This document shows, in pieces, positions 34,387-44,183 of a stretch of 64,000 nt of DNA. A program made the position numbers and the translations under genes. Every line of letters starts with the position of its first letter. Position 1 is the stretch's first letter. The notes beneath the pieces were generated by a model. It was given only the letters and a program-made list of their open reading frames with translations, did not search any database and was not told where the DNA came from. Origin of the DNA: Verrucomicrobia bacterium Tous-C9LFEB (lineage in GTDB: Bacteria; Verrucomicrobiota; Verrucomicrobiia; Methylacidiphilales; UBA1321); contig NEUU01000004.1 of assembly GCA_002304345.1 (NCBI GenBank), positions 186,001 to 250,000 on the forward strand, written 5' to 3'.

Positions 34387-34863
34387 ATGTTTCAAGCCGT
34401 CCCCACCGCCGCCCCTCCCGTCATCGTCCATTCTCCGGGTCAAACCCGCCTCATCCGCGCCTTTGGCGACGAGATGCATCTTCATCTCGACGGCAGCCTG
34501 ACCGGTCAACAGCTCACCCTCTGGACGAATGTCACCCCGCCCGGCGGTGGTCCGCCCCCGCACTACCATCTCCGCGAGGACGAACTCTTCGTCGTACTCG
34601 AAGGGAAAGCCCGCTTCTACGACAACGGTCAATGGACCGATGTTCCCGTCGGCGGGGTCGTGTTTGCCCCACGCGGCTCGGTGCATACCTTCCAAAATGT
34701 GGGCGATACCCCCTTGCGCATGCAAATCACCGCCACCCCCTCCGGCTTCGATCAATTCTTCGCCCGCTGCGCGGAAGAATTCAGTCGCGGCGGTCCGCCC
34801 GACATGGCGCGACTCGTGAAAATCAGCGCCGATTACGGCATTCATTACGTCGCCGCCGCTTAA
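34387..34863 (+). CDS. Cupin-domain protein
   Basis: 158 residues from ATG 34387; the open frame continues 52 codons upstream into the divergent Crp-like gene, which argues for the internal start. Motif 1 'PHYHLREDELFVVLEGKARF' gives H-x-H-x4-E, motif 2 'PRGSVHTFQNVGDTP' gives the last His, so a metal site is likely intact. The C-terminal 'FDQFFARCAEEFSRGGPP' is common in quercetinase-like cupins. The substrate is unknown. Divergent from a Crp-like regulator. Confidence 0.8.
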   Translation: MFQAVPTAAPPVIVHSPGQTRLIRAFGDEMHLHLDGSLTGQQLTLWTNVTPPGGGPPPHYHLREDELFVVLEGKARFYDNGQWTDVPVGGVVFAPRGSVHTFQNVGDTPLRMQITATPSGFDQFFARCAEEFSRGGPPDMARLVKISADYGIHYVAAA

Positions 34864-34933
34864 TACCCACGTCATTTCGAGCTTGTCGAGAAATCAGCTC
34901 CGGAAGGTAACCGAGACCTCTCATGACAACAAA

Positions 34934-34969
34934 ACGGCCATCCGCAGACTTGTGTCCACGGATGGCCGT
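34934..34969 (-). terminator. Intrinsic terminator of the peroxiredoxin gene
   Basis: 11-bp stem ACGGCCATCCG / CGGATGGCCGT around a 14-nt loop; on the minus strand the stem is followed by TTTTGTTG. It lies 22 bp past the peroxiredoxin stop. Confidence 0.8.
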
Positions 34970-34991
34970 TTGAGCTTTACGCCGAGGGGTA

Positions 34992-35471
34992 CTAGGCGAG
35001 CTTTTCGAGGGCGGCCTTGACCGCGCCAAAGTTCGGGAGGTCTTTCGGCGTGGCGGTCTGTTCGCTGTAGGCGATCTTGCCAGCCTTATCGATGACGAAC
35101 GCGGCGCGGGCGGCGGTGTCGCCGATGCCTGCGAGGTTCGGGAACACGACGTCGTAGGCCTTGATCGTGGTCTTGTTCAAATCGCTGAGGAGCGTGAGGG
35201 TGATCTTGTCTTTCTGCGCCCAGGCTTCCTGCGCGAAGGGGCTGTCGACGCTGATGACGAGCACTTGCGCGTTGAGCGACGAGTAAGCGCCTATACCGCC
35301 GGAGATTTCGCAGAGTTCCGCTGTGCAAACGCCGGTGAAAGCGAGGGGGACAAAGAGGAGAACCGTGTTGGTCTTGCCAAAGTTGTCGCTGAGTTTGATG
35401 TCCTTCAGGCCCTCGGCGGTCTTGGTCTTGAGGGTGAAATCGGGGGCGGTGGTTCCAACGGCTAACGGCAT
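34992..35471 (-). CDS. Peroxiredoxin (AhpC/TSA family, Prx5/AhpE-like)
   Basis: 159 residues from ATG 35471, chosen for AAGGAG 7 nt upstream; the frame runs 44 codons further up without support. Thioredoxin-like fold with 'VGTTAPDFTLKTK' and the active site 'VPLAFTGVCTAELCE', where the first Cys is peroxidatic and a second lies five residues later. 'VLVISVDSPFAQEAWAQ' follows. It reduces hydroperoxides in the cytoplasm. Monocistronic: its own ribosome binding site and a terminator. Confidence 0.9.
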   Translation of the reverse strand: MPLAVGTTAPDFTLKTKTAEGLKDIKLSDNFGKTNTVLLFVPLAFTGVCTAELCEISGGIGAYSSLNAQVLVISVDSPFAQEAWAQKDKITLTLLSDLNKTTIKAYDVVFPNLAGIGDTAARAAFVIDKAGKIAYSEQTATPKDLPNFGAVKAALEKLA

Positions 35472-35709
35472 TCTATTCTCCTTGTAATGGGGTTGATTTT
35501 TCTGTGAATGAATTTGTGGGCAACCTACCCGGGAATCGCGTGGCGTCAACCCTTGAGCGTCAACAGATTCTATCCGACCGCATCGAATATTAGAGAATCT
35601 CACCGTCAGTAGAGTAAAACATTAGTCTTAATTGCCTTCCCCAAGGGAAGTTGGGGCTTGCACCCATTCACCAGTCCGTTAGCACTAGGGAAATCCTTCA
35701 TCACCCCCC

Positions 35710-36225
35710 ATGAAAAAAATCATTCTCGTGCTGTGTTCACTGATCCTTTCTCTCAGCAGCAGTTTTGCCCAAGAGAAACCGGGCGTGTGGCAAAATCCTC
35801 CTTCGACAACCGTCAGTGAGGAGGGCATTAGATTGAAATATCTCGAGTCGGTATTAGGTGTTAACCGGACCGGCTGGAGCTGCCGCGTGCCGAAGGGCTA
35901 CACGGCAACATTCCGGCTCTATCAGGCAGGCGATCCGAAATCGAACATAGCACTGGTGTATGAAGGCAGCAAAATGACGCAGTCCGTCGTATCCGACCTT
36001 TTCGTGGCCAGCACACCCGATCCAACATCGAAAGAGCATCAAATCTTGAGCTTCGGCAGTTCGCAAAGTATTACCTCTTTTTACCTCCAAAAAAAGGGCG
36101 GCGTACGCATTCATTTTCCCGATGTAAAAACGGGCGCCAAATCAACCTTGTTTGAGGTCTTTGCGCCAACGAATCGTGAGACACCGCAAATCTGGTGCGA
36201 CGTGGAATTCATCAAGACGCCGTAG
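35710..36225 (+). CDS. Exported protein of unknown function
   Basis: 171 residues with a clear signal peptide (MKKIILVLCSLILSLSSSFAQE). The mature part is beta-rich with three spaced aromatic/charged strands ('TATFRLYQAGD', 'ITSFYLQKKGGVRIHF', 'QIWCDVEFIKTP'). No family recognised. Codon usage is lower in GC than its neighbours, which could mean recent acquisition. It is followed after 22 bp by the diacylglycerol kinase gene. Confidence 0.65.
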   Translation: MKKIILVLCSLILSLSSSFAQEKPGVWQNPPSTTVSEEGIRLKYLESVLGVNRTGWSCRVPKGYTATFRLYQAGDPKSNIALVYEGSKMTQSVVSDLFVASTPDPTSKEHQILSFGSSQSITSFYLQKKGGVRIHFPDVKTGAKSTLFEVFAPTNRETPQIWCDVEFIKTP

Positions 36226-36247
36226 CCATTTCACGGACAAAAAAAGC

Positions 36248-36628
36248 ATGCCTTTCTCGTGGCGGCAACGTCTGCAGAGTTTCGCGTTTGCGTGGCAGGG
36301 CGCGGTGACGTTGGTACGGACGCAGCACAATATGTGGATTCATCTCGCCGCGACGGCGGGAGTGATTATGGCGGGATTCTTCGTGGGGATTTCGAGAGGG
36401 GAATGGGCGTTGGTGGTGGTGGCGATCGGCCTGGTGTGGATGGCGGAAGCGTTCAATACAGCCATCGAGTTTTTGAGCGATGAGGTGAGCCGCGAGCGGC
36501 GCGAGGGGTTGGGCCGGGCGAAGGATGTGGCGGCGTTCGGGGTGTTGTGCGCAGCGATCACGGCGGTGGTCATCGGAGCGGTGGTTTTTGGGCCGTATGT
36601 CGTGGCGTGGTGGACGGAAGGCGTGTGA
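36248..36628 (+). CDS. dgkA: Diacylglycerol kinase / undecaprenol kinase (DgkA family)
   Basis: 126 residues from ATG 36248. Small integral membrane kinase: 'RLQSFAFAWQGAVTLVRTQHNMWIHLAA' in two parts, then the family signature 'EAFNTAIEFLSDEVS' with 'GRAKDVAAFGVL'. Three transmembrane helices. The Gram-positive type phosphorylates undecaprenol, the proteobacterial type diacylglycerol; which applies here is open. Converges with pnp across a shared terminator. Confidence 0.9.
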   Translation: MPFSWRQRLQSFAFAWQGAVTLVRTQHNMWIHLAATAGVIMAGFFVGISRGEWALVVVAIGLVWMAEAFNTAIEFLSDEVSRERREGLGRAKDVAAFGVLCAAITAVVIGAVVFGPYVVAWWTEGV

Positions 36629-36639
36629 GACGTGGGCAC

Positions 36640-36673
36640 AAAAAAGCCCGCACCTTGCGGCGCGGGCTTTTTT
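36640..36673. terminator. Bidirectional intrinsic terminator between dgkA and pnp
   Basis: AAAAAAGCCCGC faces GCGGGCTTTTTT around a 10-nt loop: GC stem with A- and T-runs on both sides, so it works for both convergent genes. Confidence 0.9.
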
Positions 36674-36690
36674 AGTATCAGGCTGCGAGC

Positions 36691-38823
36691 TTAGGCTTTC
36701 GCGGCTTGTTCGCCACGTTCCTTCATGGCGGCCTTGCGGCTGAGCTTGGTGCGACCCTTGTCGTCGACGCCAATGCACTTGACCCAGACTTCTTCGCCCA
36801 TCTTCACGACGTCGTCCATGCGGTTGACGCGGGTGTCGCTCCATTCGGAGATGTGGACGAGGCCGTCTTTGCCGGGAAGCACTTCGACGAAGGCGCCGAA
36901 TTCCTTGATGGTGACCACGCGGCCACGATAGGTCTTGCCGACTTCGACGTCGCCGGTCATGCCTTCGATGATTTCGCGGGCACGGGCCATGCCGTCGGGA
37001 TTATTCGAGTAGATGCGGACGGTGCCGTCGTCTTCGATGTTAATCTCGGCGCCGGTTTCAGCGACGATGCTCTTGATGTTCTTGCCGCCAGGTCCGATGA
37101 CGAGACCGATCTTGTCGGGGTTGATCTTGAGGGTGATGATGCGCGGGGCGTACGGAGACATTTCGGTCTTCGGCTGCGCGAGCACCTGGCCCATGAAATC
37201 AAGGATCTGTCCGCGGGTGCGAACGGCGTCATCAATCGCTTCGAACATGATCGAGAGCGGGATGCCGGGGAGCTTGAGGTCGAGCTGGAAACCGGTGACA
37301 CCTTCGCGGGTGCCGGCCAGTTTGAAATCCATGTCGCCGTAATGATCTTCGGAACCGATGATGTCGGAGAGAAGGGTGTAACGCTTCATGGCGCCGTTCT
37401 CATCGTTCTCGGTGACGAGACCGACAGAGATACCGGCAACGGGAGCCTTGAGGGGCACGCCCGCGTCCATGAGGGCGAGGACGCCACCGCAGATGGAGGC
37501 CATCGAGGTGGAGCCGTTGGATTCCATGACTTCGGAGGTGACGCGGATGGCGTACGGGAAGTCGTTTTCGTGGGGGACAACCGGTTCGATCGAACGCTCG
37601 GCGAGGGCGCCGTGGCCGATTTCGCGGCGATTCTGTCCACCGACGCGGCCGGTTTCGCCGACGCTGAACGGAGGGAAGTTGTAGTGGAGGATGAAACGCT
37701 TGGAGGTTTCGCCACCGGTGTAACCGTCAAGCTCCTGGGCTTCTTCGGCGGAGGCGAGCGTGGTCAAGCAAAGCGCTTGGGTCTCACCGCGGCTGAAGAG
37801 GGAGGAACCGTGGGTGCGGGGGAGAAGTCCGACTTCGCCACCGAGAACGCGGAGGTCGCGCAGGCCACGACCGTCGGCGCGCTTGCCCTGTTCGAGAATG
37901 CTCTTGCGGAACGCCTTTTTCTGAAGGTATTCGAACGCGCTGGAGATGGCGAACGGGGTGGCTTCGGGGAATTTCTCGAGGGTCTTGACCTTGACTTCGT
38001 CCTTGAGCTCGGCGACGGCCTTTTGGCGTTCGACCTTGCTGGGGCGATAGATGGCGCCTTCGATGCGATCGCCGGCGACTTCGTAGGCGAGGTCGAGGAG
38101 CTCTTGCTTGACGACGTAGAGAGGCGCGTTGCGCTTGGCTTTACCGGCCTTGGCGGCGAGATCCTTCTGGAGATTGATGACGATCTGGACCTGCTCTTGG
38201 GCGTAGGAGAGGGCGGCCTTGAAATCGGCTTCCGGAATGATCTGGGCGCTGCCTTCGATCATGAGGATGTCTTTTTCGGTGCCGACGTACACGATGTCGA
38301 GATCGCTCTGGAGCATCTGGGCGTGCGTCGGGTTGCTGACGAACTGGCCGTTGATGCGTCCGATGCGGATCGCGCCGATCGGTCCCGCAAAGGGGATGTC
38401 GGAGACCATCAGCGCGGCGGAGGCGCCGTTGATGCTGAGGATGTCGGGATCATTTTCGCCATCGGCGGAAAGGAGGGTGGTGATGATCTGCGTGTCGTAG
38501 AGGTAGCCCTTGGGGAAGAGCGGACGCAGGGGACGATCGGTCATGCGGCAGGTGAGCACTTCCTTTTCGGAGGGGCGACCTTCGCGCTTGAAGTAACCAC
38601 CGGGGAATTTACCGACGGCGGCGGCGCGCTCGCGGTATTCAACGGTCAACGGAAAGAAATCCTGACCTTCCTTGATGGTGGTGGCGGAGACGGCGGAGAC
38701 GATAACGATCGTTTCACCGTAGCGGACGGTGACGGCGCCGTCGGCCAATTTGGCAAGTTTGCCAGTTTCAATGATAATGGGGAGCTGCCCGTAAGGGGCA
38801 GACACGCTAACAGGAGAACTCAT
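36691..38823 (-). CDS. pnp: Polyribonucleotide nucleotidyltransferase (PNPase)
   Basis: 710 residues, the usual length. Two RNase PH-like cores ('[21 protein letters not shown]', '[14 protein letters not shown]', '[17 protein letters not shown]'), then a KH domain with '[14 protein letters not shown]' at ~570-630 and an S1 domain ('[19 protein letters not shown]', '[10 protein letters not shown]') at ~640-700. It degrades RNA 3' to 5' with phosphate, in the degradosome or alone. It follows rpsO in the conserved rpsO-pnp order with a long hairpin between the two genes. Confidence 0.97.
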   Translation of the reverse strand: MSSPVSVSAPYGQLPIIIETGKLAKLADGAVTVRYGETIVIVSAVSATTIKEGQDFFPLTVEYRERAAAVGKFPGGYFKREGRPSEKEVLTCRMTDRPLRPLFPKGYLYDTQIITTLLSADGENDPDILSINGASAALMVSDIPFAGPIGAIRIGRINGQFVSNPTHAQMLQSDLDIVYVGTEKDILMIEGSAQIIPEADFKAALSYAQEQVQIVINLQKDLAAKAGKAKRNAPLYVVKQELLDLAYEVAGDRIEGAIYRPSKVERQKAVAELKDEVKVKTLEKFPEATPFAISSAFEYLQKKAFRKSILEQGKRADGRGLRDLRVLGGEVGLLPRTHGSSLFSRGETQALCLTTLASAEEAQELDGYTGGETSKRFILHYNFPPFSVGETGRVGGQNRREIGHGALAERSIEPVVPHENDFPYAIRVTSEVMESNGSTSMASICGGVLALMDAGVPLKAPVAGISVGLVTENDENGAMKRYTLLSDIIGSEDHYGDMDFKLAGTREGVTGFQLDLKLPGIPLSIMFEAIDDAVRTRGQILDFMGQVLAQPKTEMSPYAPRIITLKINPDKIGLVIGPGGKNIKSIVAETGAEINIEDDGTVRIYSNNPDGMARAREIIEGMTGDVEVGKTYRGRVVTIKEFGAFVEVLPGKDGLVHISEWSDTRVNRMDDVVKMGEEVWVKCIGVDDKGRTKLSRKAAMKERGEQAAKA

Positions 38824-38882
38824 GTGTTCCTTGGGTTAAAAACAAACGAAAACAACCCCGGTGAGAAAAGCATCGAGGAACA

Positions 38883-38933
38883 CAGAGGACAATCAACCCT
38901 TCCGGCGAATGCTGAAAGGTTGATTGTTCTCTG
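38883..38933 (-). promoter_or_regulatory. Long hairpin in the rpsO-pnp intergenic region
   Basis: Two 16-nt arms (38883-38898 and 38918-38933) pair with one mismatch around a 19-nt loop. There is no T-run. In E. coli a hairpin at this place is cut by RNase III and used for PNPase autoregulation; the same position here suggests a similar processing site, which is inference. Confidence 0.65.
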
Positions 38934-38965
38934 GGGTTCGACCCGGTGCCTTGCTCGCGGCGGGG

Positions 38966-39229
38966 TTATTTGCGCAAGTTTAGTTTTTTGATGATGCTGT
39001 CGTAACGGCTCGGATTGGTCCGCTGCAAGTAGGTGAGCAACTTGCGACGTTGATTGACCATGCGAAGAAGACCGCGACGAGAGCTGTGATCTTTTTTGAA
39101 CTGCTGCAAATGACTGGTCAGCTCGGTGATGCGCGCTGTGAGCAGGGCGACCTGAACATCGGCGGAACCGGTGTCCTTGTCGTGCAGACCAAATTCTTTG
39201 GAGACAGATACTTTTGCCAGACTTTCCAT
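38966..39229 (-). CDS. rpsO: 30S ribosomal protein S15
   Basis: 87 residues from ATG 39229. Sequence is diagnostic: 'FGLHDKDTGSADVQVALLTARI', 'HLQQFKKDHSSRRGLL', 'NQRRKLLTYL' and the C-terminal 'YDSIIKKLNLRK'. It binds 16S rRNA in the 30S platform. The frame is open further upstream but lacks homology, and no clear Shine-Dalgarno precedes the chosen start. First gene of rpsO-pnp. Confidence 0.96.
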   Translation of the reverse strand: MESLAKVSVSKEFGLHDKDTGSADVQVALLTARITELTSHLQQFKKDHSSRRGLLRMVNQRRKLLTYLQRTNPSRYDSIIKKLNLRK

Positions 39230-39508
39230 AAGGGGGTCGAGGTTAGTAGGTGCGTGAATGGAGGGCAAGCCGTTTTTTAAGAAATCGGATTGACGTGTTC
39301 CGGAGGAGGTGGAAATCCCTTGCCAGCGCGCCGCCAACCTCCATAACCAGAAGACGTAGCACAAGGGGCCGCACATGGATAAATCCATTACAGGCAGGGA
39401 CGACGCACGCCACACGCATCCGCGCTGTCGGGCCTTTTATTGTCACCGCCCCTTTTCTTTCGCCTTTCCTCGTTCTAATAAAATACTGAGTTGATCGTTA
39501 TGCACCTG

Positions 39509-42500
39509 ATGAAAACTCCCCGCTGGTTCTCCTGTCTGGCTGTTTGTGTCGTAGCCGCCTTCGTTTTCCCGTCGCTGCACGCGCAGGATTCCGGCAAACA
39601 AATCCCGGACCCGCTGAAGAGCTGGCAGGATTGGGCGACGTGGGATGAGGCCCACCGGCGTTGCCCGACTCCGTATTTCGATGCGAGCAAACATCTCTGC
39701 TTCTGGCCGTCGCGGCTGGATTTGAAGTTGGAGGGCAAGTCAGGCCAGTTCGAACTCGGGCTGACGGTGTTTCATGAGACCTGGATTCCACTCCTCGGCG
39801 GCTCCGAGATCTGGCCCTTCGACGTCAAAGCGAATGGCGCGCCCGTGCCGGTGGTTGACCATAACGGCTGCCCCGCCGTGCAATTGAAGGCGGGGACGTA
39901 CCGGCTCACGGGCCGTTATTATTGGGACGAAATCCCGCAGCGAATTGCCATTCCGCCGGAAATCGGCGTGCTGGCACTCACGCTCAATGGCAAGCGGGTG
40001 GATGCGCCGACATGGGATGCGGAGGGTTATGTATGGCTGAAACGTTCGCGTGCGGAGGAGGAGACGGACAAAAATTTCCTCGCGGTGAAGGTCTACCGCG
40101 TGATCGATGACGGCATCCCGATGTGGCTGCGCACGGTGGTGGAACTCAGCGTTTCAGGCAAAAGTCGCGAGGAAGTACTCGGCTCCGTTTTACCAGAGGG
40201 CTGGCAACTGGCGAAAGTCGACAGCCCGCTACCGGTGTCGATCGACGAGAAGGGCTTGCTGAAGGTTCAGGTGCGTGCCGGCAAATGGATCGTGCGCGCG
40301 GACGCGTTCCGGCTGAATTCCGCTTCCTCTTTTAATTACCCCTCCGGGGTGACGCCCGTGGTGGAAGAGGAACTGGTGGCGTTCCGTTCGCAACCGGATT
40401 TTCGCATGGTCGAGGTTCGCGGCGTGCCGTCAATCGATGTGACGCAAACGACGTTCCCTCCCGACTGGCGCGACCTGCCGGTCTATCGCTGGGAAACGAA
40501 AGGCGCTTTCCAGTTGGAAGAACGGATGCGCGGCATGGGCCTGCAAAAACCGGAGGGCCTGCGCGTGGCGCGGGAATTATGGCTCGATGACAATGGTCGC
40601 GCCTTCACCTTTCGCGATCATATCAGCGGGAACAACCAGCAGATCTGGCGGCTCGACGCGGCGGAGAATCAAAACCTCGGCTCGGTGCGCAGCAACGGTC
40701 AGGGCCAGCTCATCACGCGTAATCCGCAGAACAATGCACCCGGCGTGGAATTGCGTGCGCGCAATCTGAATCTGGAAGCAACGGGACGCATGCCGCGCGA
40801 CGGAAAAATTTCAGCGACCGGCTGGCGCGCCGACGCGGACTCGCTGCGCGTGACGGTGCATCTGCCTCCGGGCTGGCGGTTGTTCGCGCTCTTCGGCGTG
40901 GATTATGTGAGCGGTGATTGGTTGACCGCGTGGACGCTGCTGGATTTGTTCCTGCTGCTGGTCTTCTCGCTGGCGGTGTACAAACTGTGGGGCGTCCCGA
41001 TGGGAGTGCTCGCATTCGCCGCGTTTGGACTGGCCTATATGGAGCCCGGCGCACCGCGCTATCTGTGGCTCTTCCTCCTCTTCCCGCTGGCGCTGCTGCG
41101 GGTGATGCCGGAGGGCTGGCTGCAACGTGTGGTACTGGCGTGGAAGTATGTCGCCATGGTTTTTCTGCTGCTTGCACTCGTGCCGTTCGCGGGGCGTCAA
41201 ATCCAATCCGCGATCTACCCGCAACTGGAAGCCAAGCGGGGCTACGGTGGCGGCTTGATGCCGATGGCGGGCGCCCAGCAAGAGATAGACTTTGTCAACG
41301 CGCGCCCCGTCGCGAGCGGAGCCTACTCACCGGCGACAGCGATGTCTCCGGAGCCCGCCACGAATAACGAGTCCTCCGACAGCTTCTCCCTGTCTTCCCG
41401 TTCCTCATTGAAGGCAAAGATGAGCAAAGCCTATTACAATGATAATCTCCAGTACGACACCAAGGCCCGCATTCAAACCGGTCCCGGCGTTCCCGATTGG
41501 CAATGGCGGACCGTGTCCTTTGGTTGGAATGGTCCGGTGAAAGCCTCGCAGCAATTCCATCCGATTCTCATTCCGCTACCACTGCAGCGACTGCTTACGA
41601 TCCTGCGCGTGGGTCTGCTCATCGCGTTGGCGGCGCTGTTGCTCGATGCGCGGAAATGGAAGCTGCCCCCGCTCACCCTTCCGCAAGGCACGCGAACCGC
41701 CGCTTTCGCCGCGCTCTGCAGCTTCGGCCTCTTTGGTTTCGCCACGACTCCGGCCCAAGCGCAGATCCCCGATGACAAGTTGATCAAGACCCTGCACGAC
41801 CGCCTGCTGAAACCGTCCGACGCGTACCCGAACGCCGCCGACATTCCGTCCGTCGCCATCACGCTACGCGACAAGCAACTCACGATTGAGGCGGAAATCC
41901 ACGCTGCCGTTTCCGTCGCGGTGCCACTGCCGGGCCGGTTGCCCGCGTGGTCACCCGTGCGCGTGACCATCGACGGCAAGACCGATGCCGCCGTGCGCCG
42001 CGATGACGGTTATCTCTGGGTGGCGCTGCCCGCGGGAGTGCATCGCGTCCGTGTGGAGGGGCAACTGGCCAACGTGACGGAATGGGAATGGGCCTTCCAG
42101 CTCAAACCGCATCGCGTGACCATTGATGCCCCCGGCTGGACCTATACAGGCGTGCGACCCGATGGCACTCCGGAATCGCAGGTCTTCTTCGCGCAGAAAC
42201 AGAAATCAGCCACCTCCGAGGCGAGTTATGAACGTCAGGACTTGCGCTCCGTCGCCGTGCTGGACCGCAGTCTGGAACTCGGTCTGGTCTGGCAGGTGCG
42301 CAATACCGTCAAGCGCCTGTCACCGCCGGGCCGCGCCATTTCGCTGCGCATCCCCCTCCTGCCGCGAGAAAAGGTTCTCTCCGCCACGGAGACGGTGAAG
42401 GACGGTTACATTGAAGTGCGCCTCGGCGCGCAGGAATCGGAATTCTCGTGGGAAAGCGAGCTGACCATCGGCAAGCAACTCGTCCTCGCCACGCAACCGA

Positions 42501-43630
42501 ATGATGCGTGGATCGAACGGTGGAAGCTGGTGGCATCGCCGGTGTGGAATGTCTCCTTTGCCGGACTCGCCCCGGTCTTCGAGCCAAGCCAGAACGATCT
42601 CGTGCCCACATGGCAACCGTGGCCGGGAGAAAAAGTGACGTTGAACATCAATCGGCCCGAAGCCATCAACGGCGCGACGGTGACTGTCCAGAATGTCACG
42701 GAGCGCGTCCGGGTCGGCGAGCGTCAACGCACCACGAACCTCACGCTGAAATTGCAATGCAGCGTCGGGGAGGATTTTATCATCGGACTGCCCGCTGAAG
42801 CGGAAGTCACTTCACTGACGCAAAACGACAAAACCATTCCCGTGCGCAAGGATGGCACCAAGCTCGTGGTGCCGTTACGCCCCGGCGAGCAGCAGATCAA
42901 TATGGAGTGGAAATCGAATATTCCCCTCGGACTGGCCACGCGCACCGAGGCAATCCAGTTGCCGGTGGAAAGCACGAATATTTCCACCACGGTTGAATTG
43001 CCCTCCAGCCGCTGGGTGTTGTGGACATGCGGTCCGTTGCGCGGACCGGCAGTGCGGCTCTGGGGGATTCTCGCCGTCTCGCTCGTCGCGGCGTGGCTGC
43101 TTGGCAAGGTCCCCTTTTCCCCGCTACGCCCCACGGAGTGGGCCTTGCTCGTCATCGGCCTGACCCAGGTGGCGCTGGTACCGGCGTTGCTCGTCATCGG
43201 CTGGTTCTTCGCCCTCGTGCTGCGCGGGCAGGAGAAATTCCAGCAGCAAAGGACCTGGCTATATAATGCGGGTCAACTGGTAGTTCTGGCCCTGACCGTG
43301 GTGATGCTGGCGAGCCTGTTGCAGGTCGTGCATGCCGGACTGCTCGGCCGACCGGATATGTTCATCGAGGGGAACGGCTCGGACAACTCCGAGCTGAATT
43401 GGTTCCTGGCCCGCACCGCACTGGAATTGCCGCAACCGTTCGTGCTCTCCGTCTCGATCTGGTGGTACCGGCTCCTGATGTTGCTGTGGTCCCTGTGGCT
43501 GGCGACGGCGCTGCTGCGCTGGCTGAAGTGGGGCTGGGCGCAATTCAGCACGGGCAGTCTCTATCGCACCATTTGGAACGATCCGACACCGCCTTCGCAA
43601 GAACCGCCGTCCGCGCCGAAGGACTATTGA
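39509..43630 (+). CDS. Very large exported/membrane protein with central and C-terminal transmembrane clusters
   Basis: 1373 residues from ATG 39509 (signal MKTPRWFSCLAVCVVAAFVFPSLHAQ); ATG 39500 is an alternative. Residues ~30-460 are extracytoplasmic beta-rich. At ~470-570 lies a hydrophobic cluster (LLDLFLLLVFSLAVYKLW, YLWLFLLFPLALLRV, VAMVFLLLALVPFAGRQ) ending in 'IQSAIYPQLEAKRG'. Another helix precedes an internal 'PAQA' region at ~750, then a second beta-rich part. At ~1165-1345 there is a further membrane cluster (LWGILAVSLVAAWLLGK, LLVIGWFFALVL, LVVLALTVVMLASLLQV). I know of similar uncharacterised proteins but no function. It stands alone between rpsO and a non-coding gap. Confidence 0.7.
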   Translation: MKTPRWFSCLAVCVVAAFVFPSLHAQDSGKQIPDPLKSWQDWATWDEAHRRCPTPYFDASKHLCFWPSRLDLKLEGKSGQFELGLTVFHETWIPLLGGSEIWPFDVKANGAPVPVVDHNGCPAVQLKAGTYRLTGRYYWDEIPQRIAIPPEIGVLALTLNGKRVDAPTWDAEGYVWLKRSRAEEETDKNFLAVKVYRVIDDGIPMWLRTVVELSVSGKSREEVLGSVLPEGWQLAKVDSPLPVSIDEKGLLKVQVRAGKWIVRADAFRLNSASSFNYPSGVTPVVEEELVAFRSQPDFRMVEVRGVPSIDVTQTTFPPDWRDLPVYRWETKGAFQLEERMRGMGLQKPEGLRVARELWLDDNGRAFTFRDHISGNNQQIWRLDAAENQNLGSVRSNGQGQLITRNPQNNAPGVELRARNLNLEATGRMPRDGKISATGWRADADSLRVTVHLPPGWRLFALFGVDYVSGDWLTAWTLLDLFLLLVFSLAVYKLWGVPMGVLAFAAFGLAYMEPGAPRYLWLFLLFPLALLRVMPEGWLQRVVLAWKYVAMVFLLLALVPFAGRQIQSAIYPQLEAKRGYGGGLMPMAGAQQEIDFVNARPVASGAYSPATAMSPEPATNNESSDSFSLSSRSSLKAKMSKAYYNDNLQYDTKARIQTGPGVPDWQWRTVSFGWNGPVKASQQFHPILIPLPLQRLLTILRVGLLIALAALLLDARKWKLPPLTLPQGTRTAAFAALCSFGLFGFATTPAQAQIPDDKLIKTLHDRLLKPSDAYPNAADIPSVAITLRDKQLTIEAEIHAAVSVAVPLPGRLPAWSPVRVTIDGKTDAAVRRDDGYLWVALPAGVHRVRVEGQLANVTEWEWAFQLKPHRVTIDAPGWTYTGVRPDGTPESQVFFAQKQKSATSEASYERQDLRSVAVLDRSLELGLVWQVRNTVKRLSPPGRAISLRIPLLPREKVLSATETVKDGYIEVRLGAQESEFSWESELTIGKQLVLATQPNDAWIERWKLVASPVWNVSFAGLAPVFEPSQNDLVPTWQPWPGEKVTLNINRPEAINGATVTVQNVTERVRVGERQRTTNLTLKLQCSVGEDFIIGLPAEAEVTSLTQNDKTIPVRKDGTKLVVPLRPGEQQINMEWKSNIPLGLATRTEAIQLPVESTNISTTVELPSSRWVLWTCGPLRGPAVRLWGILAVSLVAAWLLGKVPFSPLRPTEWALLVIGLTQVALVPALLVIGWFFALVLRGQEKFQQQRTWLYNAGQLVVLALTVVMLASLLQVVHAGLLGRPDMFIEGNGSDNSELNWFLARTALELPQPFVLSVSIWWYRLLMLLWSLWLATALLRWLKWGWAQFSTGSLYRTIWNDPTPPSQEPPSAPKDY

Positions 43631-44183
43631 CGAAACGGCGTTGCGATCTTTTCGGAAAATGAGCCCGGAAGCCGGTTCAACCCGGTTTCTGGATTTTTGC
43701 TGGCCTGCCGCGTGGCTTCGGTGAAATCACCTGCCGCAAAAATATCGCACACGCAGCTCAAATAGCTCACCTAACGCAAACGCTCGCCCCGTTTTTCTGC
43801 TAGAACGGAGGCATGCCCGCCTTGCGTCCCTCTGAAATCTCAAATCGATATTTGAAATTCCCCGGTTTGGTCGACACCGACCGCGACACCCAACAGAGAC
43901 GGTTGATCCTTGTAGCGCGTTGTCGACGCTCTTTTTTTTCACGCGACCTCGCGCATTCGCTTCCCACAGAGGGAAACCGATTCGGAGGGCGAAAATGAAA
44001 ACCCCACTTCACCTACATCTGTTCGAGTGCAGGAGAATCGCGAGAACCGCGTATCCGTCGGACGCCCTACGATGTTGGTCGAACCCACATCTCAACGGGT
44101 CGTCGGACTTTTCGGTGCGGCAAGCTGCCAGCCAGAGGCGGACAACTTACCAACACCAAGGGCAGCGCTTGGGCTGCGGGGGT
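43631..44183. other. Gap without a convincing gene (553 bp), with one 50-bp repeat copy
   Basis: The only clear object is a 50-bp repeat (43733-43785) shared with 55289-55338. Several 60-90 codon frames overlap one another on both strands (43813-43998, 44027-44308 plus; 43800-44012 minus) without ribosome binding sites or recognisable protein; I call none of them. Confidence 0.5.
43733..43785 (+). repeat. 50-bp dispersed repeat, copy 1
   Basis: Begins GCCGCAAAAATATCGCACAC and ends CTAACGCAAACGCTCGCC. The reverse complement, with a few changes, is at 55289-55338. It contains two AGCTCA steps. Confidence 0.75.

Noticed and set aside
36706..38991. 761-codon frame antisense to PNPase
   Set aside because: PNPase has full KH and S1 domains; the opposite frame has an acidic, repetitive composition.
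44060..44090. TTCGA-like T-arm on the minus strand, possible tRNA or tmRNA end
   Set aside because: No acceptor, D or anticodon stem can be formed around it.
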